64,000 bases of DNA, taken from positions 4,549,211 through 4,613,210 of the forward strand of contig LR026961.1 in NCBI GenBank assembly GCA_900498135.1, given 5' to 3'. The translations under genes were made by a program, and so were the position numbers. Positions 1 to 8,419 of this stretch are shown here, piece by piece; position 1 is the stretch's first letter; every line of letters starts with the position of its first letter. The notes beneath the pieces were generated by a model, which was not told the origin of the DNA, made no database searches, and saw nothing but the letters and a program-made list of their open reading frames with translations. The stretch is from an uncultured Desulfatiglans sp. (lineage in GTDB: Bacteria > Desulfobacterota > DSM-4660 > Desulfatiglandales > Desulfatiglandaceae).

Positions 1-143
1 TCGGCGTCAATCTGCACGTTTGCTTGTGCGGCGACCTGCAGGTCGCCTCCGCGCAAACGCTTGATTTCCTTGATATTGGCCAAAAATCCTCATTTCCGGA
101 TTGGAAACTTAGTCCTACCGGAAAATCATTTCCGGATGGACAC
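1..143 (+). repeat. Palindromic repeat copy R1 (cut by window start)
   Basis: First of about ten copies of a dispersed palindromic element. The left arm lies outside the window. The central perfect palindrome GCGACCTGCAGGTCGC is at 31-46, the inner terminal motif CATTTCCGGATTGGAAAC at about 90-107, and the outer right terminus CATTTCCGGATGGACAC at about 127-143. Other copies are near 32.0, 36.5, 45.0, 47.1, 50.7, 55.4, 57.7, 57.9 and 59.7 kb. Short ORFs through it are by-products of the palindrome. Confidence 0.85.
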
Positions 144-699
144 GAATTAGCTTTCACGCTCCGATCACAAGTTTTTCAGGTCATGGATTCCGGCAAAGCT
201 CAGTCGCGGTTGACCAGCCAAATCTGGAGATCCAGACTGGTCACGTAAACGGTATGACGCCGATATGCGCAGTCCATACATGCACTCTGCCCTTTCATGC
301 TCTATAGCCTCTATCATAAATTGAACGCCCTAGTCGAAACTGACGATTCACTTGATGCCGTGAACGTCCCGTAGGAGAATGAGACACAAGCATGAAACAG
401 TAAAATTCAGCCGACGCAGGAAATTGGATGGCTGAATTTCGTTTTTCGGCGACCCAGGAGTACCACACGGCAATGCACAACTTCTTTGCGAACGAACGGA
501 GTCTCTTACCTGATATCGGGGTAAATCGGGTACACGGAAATAATAACCGCCGCGCACCTGTTTTCCATTCTGTTAGCAAAAATCCATAACGCCCAGCCAT
601 ATATCAGCGAAGAAATGGTTTATCTTAATAATTTGATCGGTCGGACATACAATTGCGAATCAAAAACTGATCTTAGTACGCGTTTTTTAGGAAAATGAC
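144..699. other. Intergenic, no gene recognised
   Basis: Nothing convincing was found. A 101-codon minus-strand frame at 295-600 has no recognisable domain and no clear ribosome binding site, so it is not called. The last bases before 700 carry the ribosome binding site of the DGC-domain gene. Confidence 0.5.
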
Positions 700-1077
700 A
701 TGTCAAAAGCTCAATGGCGTCTGTTTCTGTATACATGCTTTGGCGGCTGTGCTACAGGTGTATCAGCATCCAAGGCCCTCATCAGGTTGTGGGAAGAAAA
801 CCCCGAAGATATAAAAATTGCCTGCCTGCCTGCCGTGATAATACCTGGCAAGTTTAATGAAATGCTTAAATCAGCGGAAAAGCGGCTACTTGTTGATGCC
901 TGCAGTTTGCGATGCGGAGCGAAGCTTTTTAAAAGGGAGGGAATGTCAGTCGATTCCTATCTCGAGCTTACCTCTCGACTAAAAATTAATAAAGAGAAAA
1001 TCTTACCTTCGATAGATTTGCAAGAGGATGTTTATCAGCTTATTAAAATCGAAGTAGAAGTGCTGCTCCGAACTTGA
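700..1077 (+). CDS. DGC domain (putative zinc-binding) protein
   Basis: A 125-residue protein resembling the DGC-domain family of small putative zinc-binding proteins. An early Cys-rich segment (CFGGCATG, residues about 14-21) and a later V-D-A-C-S-L-R-C-G segment (about 66-74) supply the conserved cysteines; the family's Asp-Gly-Cys reads Asp-Ala-Cys here. The ATG at 700 follows a TAGGA-like ribosome binding site at 688-692. The family has no settled biochemical role and is often found in anaerobes near redox genes. The gene stands alone, followed by decayed DNA. Family assignment is from recalled motifs. Confidence 0.7.
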   Translation: MSKAQWRLFLYTCFGGCATGVSASKALIRLWEENPEDIKIACLPAVIIPGKFNEMLKSAEKRLLVDACSLRCGAKLFKREGMSVDSYLELTSRLKINKEKILPSIDLQEDVYQLIKIEVEVLLRT

Positions 1078-1107
1078 CGTTCTAATAGCACAAAGTCAAT
1101 GATATTG

Positions 1108-1503
1108 AGATTTATTGAAGCGTTTTCAGAGGAGAAGATTGTCTCTACACTGTCGATACAATTGAATTGGTCACATTTCAAGGAGATCATTCACCTTCAG
1201 CAGCCGTTGCAAAAAAAGTTTTAGGCCGAAATGTATCGGGTGGAAAGATGGAGCGTCCGCACCCTACGAAAAAAAGTCGGTTGAATGCTTTATGAACGGA
1301 CCGCCCTATCCATAAAACCGGCTGAGTTTGCGAAATTGGAGCTTGAGGCGTTGCGGGAAGAGGACCGCATGAGTCCCGATCTCATATTTCGCGGCCCTTA
1401 CCTGCTCGATTCTCTCGGTCCAAAGGGCGCCTATCAGGAAAAAGATCTGGAAGCGGCCATCCTGCGAGATCTGGAAGCGGCCATCATGGAACTTTCAGGT
1501 TTG
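1108..1503 (+). pseudogene. YhcG/DUF1016 PDDEXK nuclease fragment 1
   Basis: One continuous frame reads as the middle of a YhcG-family (DUF1016) PDDEXK nuclease: the W-S-H-F-K-E-I-I segment, then M-Y-R-V-E-R-W-S-V-R-T-L, then L-Y-E-R-T-A-L-S and the S-P-D-L-I-F-R block. It is interrupted by two in-frame stops, TAG after Q-K-K-F near 1222 and TGA just before 1285. After about 1503 the homology ends, so the catalytic C-terminus is missing. Intact family members are about 330-370 residues. A second fragment of the same gene lies at 7446-7667 with closely similar DNA over about 110 bp. Confidence 0.8.
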
Positions 1504-1639
1504 TCGCACGAATGGAAATGCCCGGCCACGTCACACCATCCACCCACGGCGCAGCTTCCCGCTTCAGATCGTAGTAGGCCTCCCGGAGCGTGTCCGTACT
1601 GTAGATGTGGTGAAGGAGCGCTGTAAATTGCAACGACCT

Positions 1640-2025
1640 ATCAGGAGGCCGTTTCGCTTTTCGTGTTCCGCAACTATCCCGGTAACATCCGGGAACTCGA
1701 GAACATCATCGAACACGCCTTCGTGCTCTGCCCGGAAGGACAGATCGAGGTCCACTGCCTCCCCGAAACGCTCAGCCGTTTTGGGCCGCCCCCGGTGGTG
1801 GAAACCGATATCCACTCGGCGGTGGAATCCGCGGAGACCCGGCTGATCCTGGACGCCCTCCAGCGCAGCCGCTATAACTGCGCCGCCGCCCGCGATCTCG
1901 GGATTCACAAGAGCACCCCCTACAGGAAGATGAAGAAGCTCGGAGTCGATCTTCCGGGAAAGGAACTCCGGGCGTCGGAAAGCGCTCGTCCAGGACCGGC
2001 TGAGTGCGATGACGACCCGCCTTGA
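1640..2025 (+). pseudogene. Sigma-54 response regulator C-terminal stub
   Basis: The frame encodes the end of a sigma-54 AAA+ activator: the N-Y-P-G-N-I-R-E-L-E-N motif (family W-P-G-N-I-R-E-L), followed by about 60 residues and a Fis-type helix-turn-helix (N-C-A-A-A-R-D-L-G-I-H-K-S-T). The receiver and most of the AAA+ domain (Walker A, GAFTGA) are absent, so it cannot hydrolyse ATP or contact sigma-54. A GTG at 1663 could start a 120-residue peptide, but a gene remnant is likelier. It follows the broken YhcG gene, which fits a deletion junction near 1510-1640. Confidence 0.8.
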
Positions 2026-2140
2026 AGTCGCATTTCTGCGACTGCCTTCGGCCCCCAACGTTCCCGCTGCGTCAGGCCCCGGTTCGATCTGATGCGTTGC
2101 CTGTACCTGTCCCTGTGGAACCCTCTTCAGAGGAGGAAGA

Positions 2141-3856
2141 ATGGCTGTAAAGAAGCCGACGGGCCTTCTGTTCGGCGTTGAAGAGCGCCCCCCCTGGTGG
2201 ATGACACTGATCCAGGGATTTCAGTATGTCTGCGTCTATGCCACCGGCCTGTTCTTCCCCGTGTTGATCGTCAGGGCCTGCGGGGGAACCGTGGACGAGG
2301 CCGGTTTCCTCGTGAGCATGTCCCTCTTTGCCGGGGGAATCGGCACCGTGGTCCAGGCCCTCTCACGGGGTCCGGTGGGGTCGGGGTATCTCTGCCCCCA
2401 GGCGTGCAGCCCCTCTTTTCTCACGGCGTCCATCCTGGCCGCCCGGACCGGGGGGCTGAGCCTTGTGTTGGGGATGACGGCCGTGGCGGGGGTTTTCGAG
2501 GCGGTCTTTTCCCGCTTCATCCAGCGCCTCCGGTTCTTGTTTCCCGTCGAGGTCACCGGCCTCATCGTGGCGCTGGTGGGGATCACGGTGATCCGGTTCG
2601 CCGGGCTGAACTTCCTCGGGCTGGACGGCGCCCTGGACACCGCTTCGGAAGCGCGGGAGGTTGTCACGTCGCTCGCCACCCTGGGGATCATGGTCTGTCT
2701 GAACGTCTGGAGCAAGGGCAGACTGAAGCTTTTTTGCGCGCTCATCGGCATGGCCGCGGGGTACATCCTTTCCTGGTTCGCCGGCCTGATCCCTCCGGAG
2801 CAGGCGGCTGCCGTCCAGGCGGCCCCGCTCATCTGGTTCCCGTTCAGTCACCATCCCGGGTGGTCCTTCAACGGCTTTCTCGTCGTACCCTTTCTGGTGG
2901 CGGTGCTGTGTTCCAGCCTGAAGACCGTGGGCGACCTGACGACCTGCCAGAAGATCAACGACGAGGCTTGGAGGCGGCCGGATCTGGCCAATATCAGCCG
3001 GGGCCTTCTCGCCGACGCGGCGGGATGTGTCACCGCCGGCCTGGCTGGGGGAATGGGGCAGTCTTCCTCTTCCACGATCGTCGGGCTTTCCATCGCGACG
3101 GGCACCACCAGCCGGATCATCGCCTACCCCATGGGGGCCCTGATGCTCCTGCTCGCCTTCTTTCCGAAGGTTTCCGCGCTATTCGCGATCATCCCCAAGC
3201 CGGTCATCGGCGCCACCCTCGTCTTTTCCCTGGCCTTTCTGGTGATCGCCGGTTTCCAGATCATCATGTCCAGGATGATCGATTCCCGCAGGACCTTCGT
3301 GGTGGGCCTTTCCCTGATCTTCGGGCTGACGGTGGACGTGATCCCGGAGTTCTTCAGCGGCGTGCACCCGTGGCTCCAGCCGATCTTCTCTTCGTCGCTG
3401 TCCACCGGGACCCTTTCGGCCCTCGTCCTGAATCTGATCTTCCGGATCGGGATCGCGAAGAAGGTGTCCATCGAACTGCCGCCCGACCAGGGGGCGTTCG
3501 AGGCGCTACCGCGCTTCATGGAGGAAAACGGGAAGGCCTGGGGCGCCCGCCGGGAGGTCATCGCCCGGGCCTCGGCCGCGCTGCACGAACTGATGGAAGC
3601 GCTCCTGAGCTACCACCTGGCGAAAGGACCGGTGAAGGTCCGGGCCGCCTTCGACGAGTTCAAGCTGGACATCGCGGTGGAATACCGGGGCACCGCGCTG
3701 GAGCTTCCGGCGGCCAAGCCGAACCTCTCGAAGCTGCTGGAGGACAGGGAGGAGCAGCTCAGGTTTTCGGGGGTGCTCGTCACGCGCCTCGCCGACAGGG
3801 CCAGGGTGTCTGTCAGGGGGGACGATTGCGTTGTCCGGATGCATTTCGATCACTAG
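2141..3856 (+). CDS. NCS2 family nucleobase permease with C-terminal extension
   Basis: A 571-residue membrane protein of the NCS2 (uracil/xanthine permease, SLC23) family, expected to carry nucleobases inward with a cation. The first ~440 residues have many hydrophobic helices and family-like stretches (GSGYLCPQACSPSFLTAS near residue 85, GLAGGMGQSSSSTIVG near 300). The last ~130 residues are soluble and unusual: a segment with A-L-H-E-L-M-E-A-L and a following D-I-A-V-E-Y-R-G resembles a degenerate histidine-kinase-type ATPase fold. ATG 2141 follows AGGAGGAAG. A shorter homologue without this tail is at 60243-61571. The substrate is not predictable from sequence. Confidence 0.85.
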   Translation: MAVKKPTGLLFGVEERPPWWMTLIQGFQYVCVYATGLFFPVLIVRACGGTVDEAGFLVSMSLFAGGIGTVVQALSRGPVGSGYLCPQACSPSFLTASILAARTGGLSLVLGMTAVAGVFEAVFSRFIQRLRFLFPVEVTGLIVALVGITVIRFAGLNFLGLDGALDTASEAREVVTSLATLGIMVCLNVWSKGRLKLFCALIGMAAGYILSWFAGLIPPEQAAAVQAAPLIWFPFSHHPGWSFNGFLVVPFLVAVLCSSLKTVGDLTTCQKINDEAWRRPDLANISRGLLADAAGCVTAGLAGGMGQSSSSTIVGLSIATGTTSRIIAYPMGALMLLLAFFPKVSALFAIIPKPVIGATLVFSLAFLVIAGFQIIMSRMIDSRRTFVVGLSLIFGLTVDVIPEFFSGVHPWLQPIFSSSLSTGTLSALVLNLIFRIGIAKKVSIELPPDQGAFEALPRFMEENGKAWGARREVIARASAALHELMEALLSYHLAKGPVKVRAAFDEFKLDIAVEYRGTALELPAAKPNLSKLLEDREEQLRFSGVLVTRLADRARVSVRGDDCVVRMHFDH

Positions 3857-3911
3857 CAGACCTTTGAAAAACGCCCATCTGCTGCGTTTCGCTCATCCTT
3901 CGTCCCTGAGG

Positions 3912-4139
3912 CGTGCCGAGCGGCTCGACGACCTGGGCATGCAGGTCCTGATCTGCGGGGGAATATCGGATTCCTATGCAAAAGTCATCGAGGCGCGCAG
4001 GATCGAAATCGTGCCCTTCGCGACCGGAAGCGTGCAGGAGGTCCTTGGGGCGTACCTGAGCGGTGACGTCTATCGGAAGCATTACCGGATGCCGGGGTGC
4101 GAAGACGGACACGGCAAACCTTTCTGCGGGAAAGACTGA
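3912..4139 (+). pseudogene. NifB/NifX family iron-molybdenum cluster-binding protein, 3' fragment
   Basis: The frame encodes about 75 residues matching the end of small NifX-like cluster-binding proteins: L-G-M-Q-V-L-I-C-G-G-I-S, then I-V-P-F-A-T-G-S-V-Q-E-V-L-G-A-Y-L-S-G and a final R-M-P-G-C. The N-terminal half is missing; upstream in frame lies the end of the permease gene and a short palindrome-rich spacer (3857-3911). Four bases separate it from the broken radical SAM gene, a pairing seen in intact form in anaerobes. Confidence 0.65.
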
Positions 4140-4142
4140 GGC

Positions 4143-4655
4143 ATGGAGCAGGGAAAATACCTTTTCGGCCCGGTTCCCTCCCGCCGCTTCAGGCGGTCTC
4201 TGGGAGTGGACTTGACCCCTTACAAAACGTGCAGCCTGGACCGCGTGTACTGCCAGATTAGACGCACCACCTCCAGGACCGTGGTCCCTGGCGAGTATGT
4301 TCCGGCGCAGGAGGTCATCGCGGAGATCGGCGCCTGGTTTGGAAACGGCGGAACCGCCATTTACATCACCCTTTCCGGTTCGGGCGAGCCGACACTGCAC
4401 GCCCGTTTCGGGGAGGTGCTCGAATTCATTCGGAGCCGCGGCGAGATTCCCGCCGTTCTCCTGAGCAACTGGACGCAGTTCCACCTCCCTCAGGTGCGAG
4501 AGGCCGCCTGGAAGGCCGACGTGGTGAAGGTTACCCTGAGTGCCTGGGACCAGGCATCGTTCGGCATGACAAAAATCCAGGCCTTGAGCACTTCGCCGAT
4601 AAACACATCCGTAATGGTCGGACCCGTTCCGAAGTCCACCTGTGTTGTTCGTTGA
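4143..4655 (+). pseudogene. Radical SAM protein, truncated, with a cluster Cys replaced by Arg
   Basis: The start matches a family of radical SAM proteins (K-Y-L-F-G-P-V-P-S-R-R-F, then S-L-G-V-D-L-T-P-Y-K-T-C). The cluster motif should read C-S-L-D-C-V-Y-C; here it is C-S-L-D-R-V-Y-C, a TGC to CGC change near 4240, which removes one of three ligands of the SAM-binding [4Fe-4S] cluster. The S-G-S-G-E-P-T-L motif follows. From about residue 148 the sequence becomes unrelated and stops at 170, where intact relatives run to 250-300. Two independent lesions argue for a dead gene. Confidence 0.75.
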
Positions 4656-4962
4656 TCTTTTTCTCTTGTATTACAATAATTTACCGACAGCAATTTTGGT
4701 CCTATTTTGCGTCGTTGATCCTATTATTGGTCCTAGACCCAAAAAACCAGCTGCGCCAGCGCCCGAATAGCCCTGTCAGGAAAGGCTCAGCCACTCTCCT
4801 CGCTCAAATGCTTATGGATGTCCATAGACATTGCCGATTTTGTATAGGTGCTTTCCCCTGTGCCCTAATTTTAGGACTTGTTGCTCGAATTCTAGCACTC
4901 AAACCGGGAAGGCAAAAGCAGAGAGCCTCTGCCGTCTTGTCCAGCAAGCTAACATTTTTTTC
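4656..4962. other. Intergenic, IS21-end-like motifs
   Basis: No gene. The pentamer-rich stretch 4693-4735 has GGTCCTAT and GGTCCTAG repeats spaced about 30 bp, similar to motifs at 17250-17275. This recalls the multiple repeats at the ends of IS21-family elements, and an istA remnant lies 1.7 kb downstream. Confidence 0.35.
4771..4804 (+). repeat. Direct repeat flanking the propeller gene, copy 1
   Basis: Thirty-four bases starting CCCTGTCAGGAAAGGCTCAG match 6463-6495 with about four differences. The second copy lies inside the istA remnant, so this copy is probably a displaced piece of the same IS. The two copies bracket the secreted repeat-protein gene. Confidence 0.6.
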
Positions 4963-6207
4963 TTAAAGGCTAGCACGCTGTCGTCTACTAATACCAACAT
5001 AACCAAAACCAAGAAGGAGCAGAGACAGGATAAGGAGACCCCACGACTTTAAAGTCGGCACGGGTACCGTGGATTCAGTAGGTGCCGGTCCCGGAGGTTG
5101 AGAGGATGCAAATCTCATGACTGTGGCCTTATCCGAATTTGCGTTATCTGAAAAAGCCACATACGGGGTGGACCCGTCCAGGGCTAGGCTTGGATAATCA
5201 ACGGCCCCGGCTGAGAAGCCTGCGGTGCCCACCGCTTCCCAAGTCGAACCGTTAAGCCGCATAACCGTAGCTTTATACGAATTAGCGACATCCTCATAGG
5301 CCACATATGGGGTGGAGCCGTCCAGGGCTAGGCTTGTATACCTGGCCTCCCCAGCGGAAAAGCCAGCATTGCCAACCACTTCCCAAGTCGAGCCATTAAA
5401 TCGCATGACCGTGGCTTTGTAAGGAGATACACCATCCGAAAAAGCCACATATGGGGTGGAGCCGTCCAGCGCTAGGCTTGTATACCTGGCCTCTCCGGCG
5501 GAAAAGCCAGGATTGCCAACCACTTCCCAAGTCGAGCCATTAAATCGCATGACCGTGGCTTTAAACGAACGTGTGCCATCAGAAAAAGCCACATACGGGG
5601 TGGAGCCGTCCAAGGCTAGGCTTGTAAATCTGGCCCACCCATCAGAGAAGTCTGCATTGCCCACCACTTCCCAATCCGTGCCATTATAGCTCATGACCGT
5701 AGCTTTGTAAGGAGATACACCATCCGAAAAAGCCACATATGGGGTGGAGCCGTCCAGCGCAAGACTCGGCATCCTACCGTCACCGACGGAGAAGCCTGCG
5801 GTGCCCACCGCTTCCCAAGTCGAACCGTTAAGCCGCATAACCGTAGGTTTATAAGAATTAGCGACATCCTCATAGGCCACATACGGGGTGGAGCCGTCCA
5901 GCGCAAGACTCGAATAGTAGACATCCCCGGCGGAGAAGCCCGCTGTGCCCACCACTTCCCAGGTCGAACCATTAAGTCGCATGACCGTGGCATTAAAAGA
6001 ATTTGCAACATCCGTAAAAGCCAAATAGGGGGTGGAGCCGTCTAGGGCCAGGCTCAGATAATAGGCTTCCCCGGCGGAAAAGCCTGCGGTGCCCACCACT
6101 TCCCAAGTGTCGACTGCTGGGGTGCTTATCGGAAAAGTCAAAACCAGCAGCAAGGCAAAAATGGCTATCACATGCCCATGTAACCCAGCACTCGTCTTTA
6201 ATCTCAT
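4963..6207 (-). CDS. Secreted seven-repeat (beta-propeller-like) protein with IPTL-CTERM tail
   Basis: About 414 residues. An N-terminal signal peptide (M-R-L-K-T-S-A-G then a hydrophobic stretch ending near S-T-P-A) is followed by seven nearly identical 48-residue repeats of the pattern W-E-V-V-G-x-A-G-F-S-A-G ... S-L-A-L-D-G-S-T-P-Y-V-A ... T-V-M-R-x-N-G. Seven repeats of this size suggest a seven-bladed propeller (inference). The C-terminus has V-P-T-L-K-S-W-G-L-L-I-L-S followed by a hydrophobic helix and Arg residues, the IPTL-CTERM sorting signal. The start at 6207 is preferred over the longer frame because it begins the signal peptide. Ligand unknown. It lies between IS21-related sequences. 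Confidence 0.8.
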   Translation of the reverse strand: MRLKTSAGLHGHVIAIFALLLVLTFPISTPAVDTWEVVGTAGFSAGEAYYLSLALDGSTPYLAFTDVANSFNATVMRLNGSTWEVVGTAGFSAGDVYYSSLALDGSTPYVAYEDVANSYKPTVMRLNGSTWEAVGTAGFSVGDGRMPSLALDGSTPYVAFSDGVSPYKATVMSYNGTDWEVVGNADFSDGWARFTSLALDGSTPYVAFSDGTRSFKATVMRFNGSTWEVVGNPGFSAGEARYTSLALDGSTPYVAFSDGVSPYKATVMRFNGSTWEVVGNAGFSAGEARYTSLALDGSTPYVAYEDVANSYKATVMRLNGSTWEAVGTAGFSAGAVDYPSLALDGSTPYVAFSDNANSDKATVMRFASSQPPGPAPTESTVPVPTLKSWGLLILSLLLLGFGYVGISRRQRASL

Positions 6208-6459
6208 CGGCAACCTCTCTTGGTGGCACCCAAATAGCATGGCAGATGACATTATCCAAAATTTAGCCCATGCGTTAAAAAGCCTAACCTGGGGAAAAAC
6301 CCCCTCCATAATGCTCCTGAGGGGTGTCTCATAGAATAATCAGGGGAATTTTCAGGAGACAGCCCTCCCTCCGAATGTTGCCAACACAAACAGCTAGGTT
6401 AATAGTGGCTATCGGTTCATACAGCCTTTTCTGTATAGCGTCAAGCAGAATCCCGCACA

Positions 6460-7431
6460 TTGCCCTTCAGGAAACGCTCAGCCGCTTTCCTCGCTGGGAT
6501 TCCCTGTAAAGTAATTATCGACAACCCGAAGTGCGCGATTACCCGTGCATGTTATTATGACCCTGATGTACAGCGCTCTTACGGGGACCTTGCGGAGGCC
6601 TACGGCTTCCTGATCAGCCCCTGCCCGCCTCGGGATCCGAAGAAAAAGGGCCGGGTGGAGAGCGGGGTCAAGTACATCAAAAGGAGTTTTTTGCCCTTGC
6701 GAGAGTTCCGCACCCTCCGCGATGCCAACGAGCAACTCCAGCGGTGGGTGCTCGAGGAGGCAGGCAACCGGATTCATGGCACGACCAGACAGAAGCCTTT
6801 GAGCGTTTTCGCCGAAACCGAGAAAGTGTTCCTGAAGCTTTTGCCCGACGTCGCACCAGAGATGGCCGTATGGACGCACACCAAGGTCCATGGCAACTGC
6901 CATGTGCAGTTCGAGAAGGCCTATTACTCGGCGCCCTTCAACCTCGTGCACCGCAAGCTCTGGCTCAAGGCAACGGAGAAGACCGTGAAGCTTTACAAGG
7001 ACTTTGAGCTTGTGGCGGTTCATCCTCGCCTCTACACCCCTGGAAGACACGCTACAGTGGATGAACATCTTCCACCCGAGGCCCTGGCCTATAAACTGCA
7101 GGATCCGCAATGGTGCCTCAAGCAGGCTGAGATGGTCGGCGAGCACTGCCACCGCCTGATCCGCAGACTTTTTAGCAACCGTGTCCTCGATAATCTGCGG
7201 GCCGCGCAGGGCGTCATCCGCCTCGGCAAGAAGTATGGCACCGGGAGGCTCGAAGAGGCCTGTGAGAGGGCCCTGCACTTCGATAACCCCCGCTACCGGG
7301 CCGTCAAGACCATCCTCGAGAAAGGACTCGATCAGGTCCCCTTCAAAGAGGAACCACAGCCTGCGCTCGCTTCGGTCTACCAGGCATCCGGCCGGTTCAT
7401 CAGAAAACGCTCTGAGCTTCAGGTTCACTGA
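6460..7431 (+). pseudogene. istA: IS21 family transposase IstA, N-terminally truncated
   Basis: The frame encodes the second half of IstA: the catalytic-core segment V-I-I-D-N-P-K-C-A-I-T with its Asp, the C-P-P-R-D-P-K-K-K-G-R-V-E segment with the DDE Glu, then the C-terminal beta-barrel domain (A-P-F-N-L-V-H-R-K-L-W). The N-terminal helix-turn-helix and first catalytic Asp are gone; intact IstA is about 500 residues, here 323. A strong ribosome binding site (AAGGAGG) and the first codons of istB follow at 7434-7454, but istB then breaks off into YhcG sequence. The element cannot transpose on its own. Confidence 0.85.
6463..6495 (+). repeat. Direct repeat flanking the propeller gene, copy 2
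   Basis: Matches 4771-4804 with about four differences, including one single-base gap. It is within the istA-like frame, just before the I-P-C-K-V-I-I-D-N-P-K segment. Confidence 0.6.
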
Positions 7432-7445
7432 GAAAGGAGGCGCCC

Positions 7446-7667
7446 ATGAATCCCATGAGTCCCGATCTCATATTTCGCGCCCCTTACCTGCTCGATTCTT
7501 TCGGTCCGAAAGGCACCTATCAGGAAAAAGATCTGGAAGCGGCCATCCTGCGGGAGCTGAAAACCTTCATCATGGAACTAGGCGTTGGCTTCACCTTTGT
7601 CGCACGAACGGACTTACAAACCTCTAGAAAGACTTTCTGTCGTGGATTTTTCTTGCACCGCCTATAA
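7446..7667 (+). pseudogene. istB start fused to YhcG/DUF1016 fragment 2
   Basis: The first codons (ATG-AAT-CCC after AAGGAGG) sit where istB should start. From 7455 the frame is YhcG/DUF1016: S-P-D-L-I-F-R-A-P-Y-L-L-D-S, then E-K-D-L-E-A-A-I-L-R-E-L and G-F-T-F-V-A-R. The match ends near 7610 before the catalytic core. The DNA is nearly identical to 1368-1480, which suggests duplication or gene conversion. After it comes the 19-bp sequence TTGCACCGCCTATAAAAAT (7653-7671), repeated at 17205-17223. Confidence 0.7.
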
Positions 7668-7671
7668 AAAT
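7653..7671 (+). repeat. 19-bp direct repeat, left copy
   Basis: TTGCACCGCCTATAAAAAT occurs exactly here and at 17205-17223. Both copies are followed by GGTCC/GGACC motifs. They bracket the 9.5-kb mosaic segment up to tRNA-Val. Confidence 0.7.
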
Positions 7672-7987
7672 GGTCCACACACCCTATGCACCCGTTATGC
7701 GGACAAAAAATTAGGCAACTCGGATGGCCTGAAAGCTATTTCTGAAATTGTGAGAATTCTTGCCGCCCTATTTTTTGGGCGTATACGTGTCTTTTGAAAC
7801 GGGCAGATGTAATCTGCAAAAAAATAAAAGCATTGACATCCGGCCCGATCTGATATTTATTAAGATAAATTAAATGCTTGTCCGATAATTTTTATGGTTT
7901 TTGCGGAGGTACAGCGCAGGGGGGGTAGTGAGATCTTGTGGCTGGCGTTGGTATCTTTATTCCTGGAGGGGTTGGGGAGGAAGGGCT
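7672..7987. other. Intergenic, no gene recognised
   Basis: No coding pattern was seen. The end holds the AGGAAGG ribosome binding site (about 7979-7984) of the next gene. Confidence 0.5.
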
Positions 7988-8419
7988 ATGAGAAAGGTTG
8001 GAATGCTGAAAATGGTCTTGGCTTTTTCATGTTGCTGGGTTTTGCTGTTAAGTGTCGGTGCGGCGGCAGAATCAGACGCTCCTTGCCCTATTGAACTATA
8101 CCCTGAATATGTGCAAATCGTAGCAGCTCCGAATGTGCTCAACCTCGAAAACGAAGGTCAGTGGGTGACCATTCATACTGATATTCCCTATTCGCAGGTC
8201 CTAGGGGAATCGGTTATGCTGAACTCTATCCCGATTTCTTGGGACAAATATGATAATCGAGGGTATTACGTCGCCAAGTTCGCAATGTCCTCGGTTAAGG
8301 ATATACTGTACGTCGGAGATTATAATACGCTTACATTTACGGGAATGACAATCGAAGCGGAAGCCTTTTGCGGATTCTGCGAGATTTTTGTAAAACAGGT
8401 CATTCCGACAGGCAAATGA
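7988..8419 (+). CDS. Secreted hypothetical protein
   Basis: A 143-residue protein not recognised as a known family. The ATG at 7988 is chosen over an upstream start because it follows AGGAAGG and begins a signal peptide (M-R-K-V-G-M-L-K, hydrophobic core, cleavage likely near G-A-A-A-E). The mature part has four cysteines (one near the new N-terminus, a C-G-F-C pair near the end) and a beta-rich look (Q-I-V-A-A-P-N-V-L-N-L). It is likely periplasmic or exported. A rho-independent terminator follows at 8511. Confidence 0.55.
   Translation: MRKVGMLKMVLAFSCCWVLLLSVGAAAESDAPCPIELYPEYVQIVAAPNVLNLENEGQWVTIHTDIPYSQVLGESVMLNSIPISWDKYDNRGYYVAKFAMSSVKDILYVGDYNTLTFTGMTIEAEAFCGFCEIFVKQVIPTGK

Noticed and set aside
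3857-3911. Possible dispersed intergenic repeat after the first permease (CTTTGAAAAACGCCCATCTG).
   Set aside because: It occurs only once in this window, so repeat status cannot be supported here.
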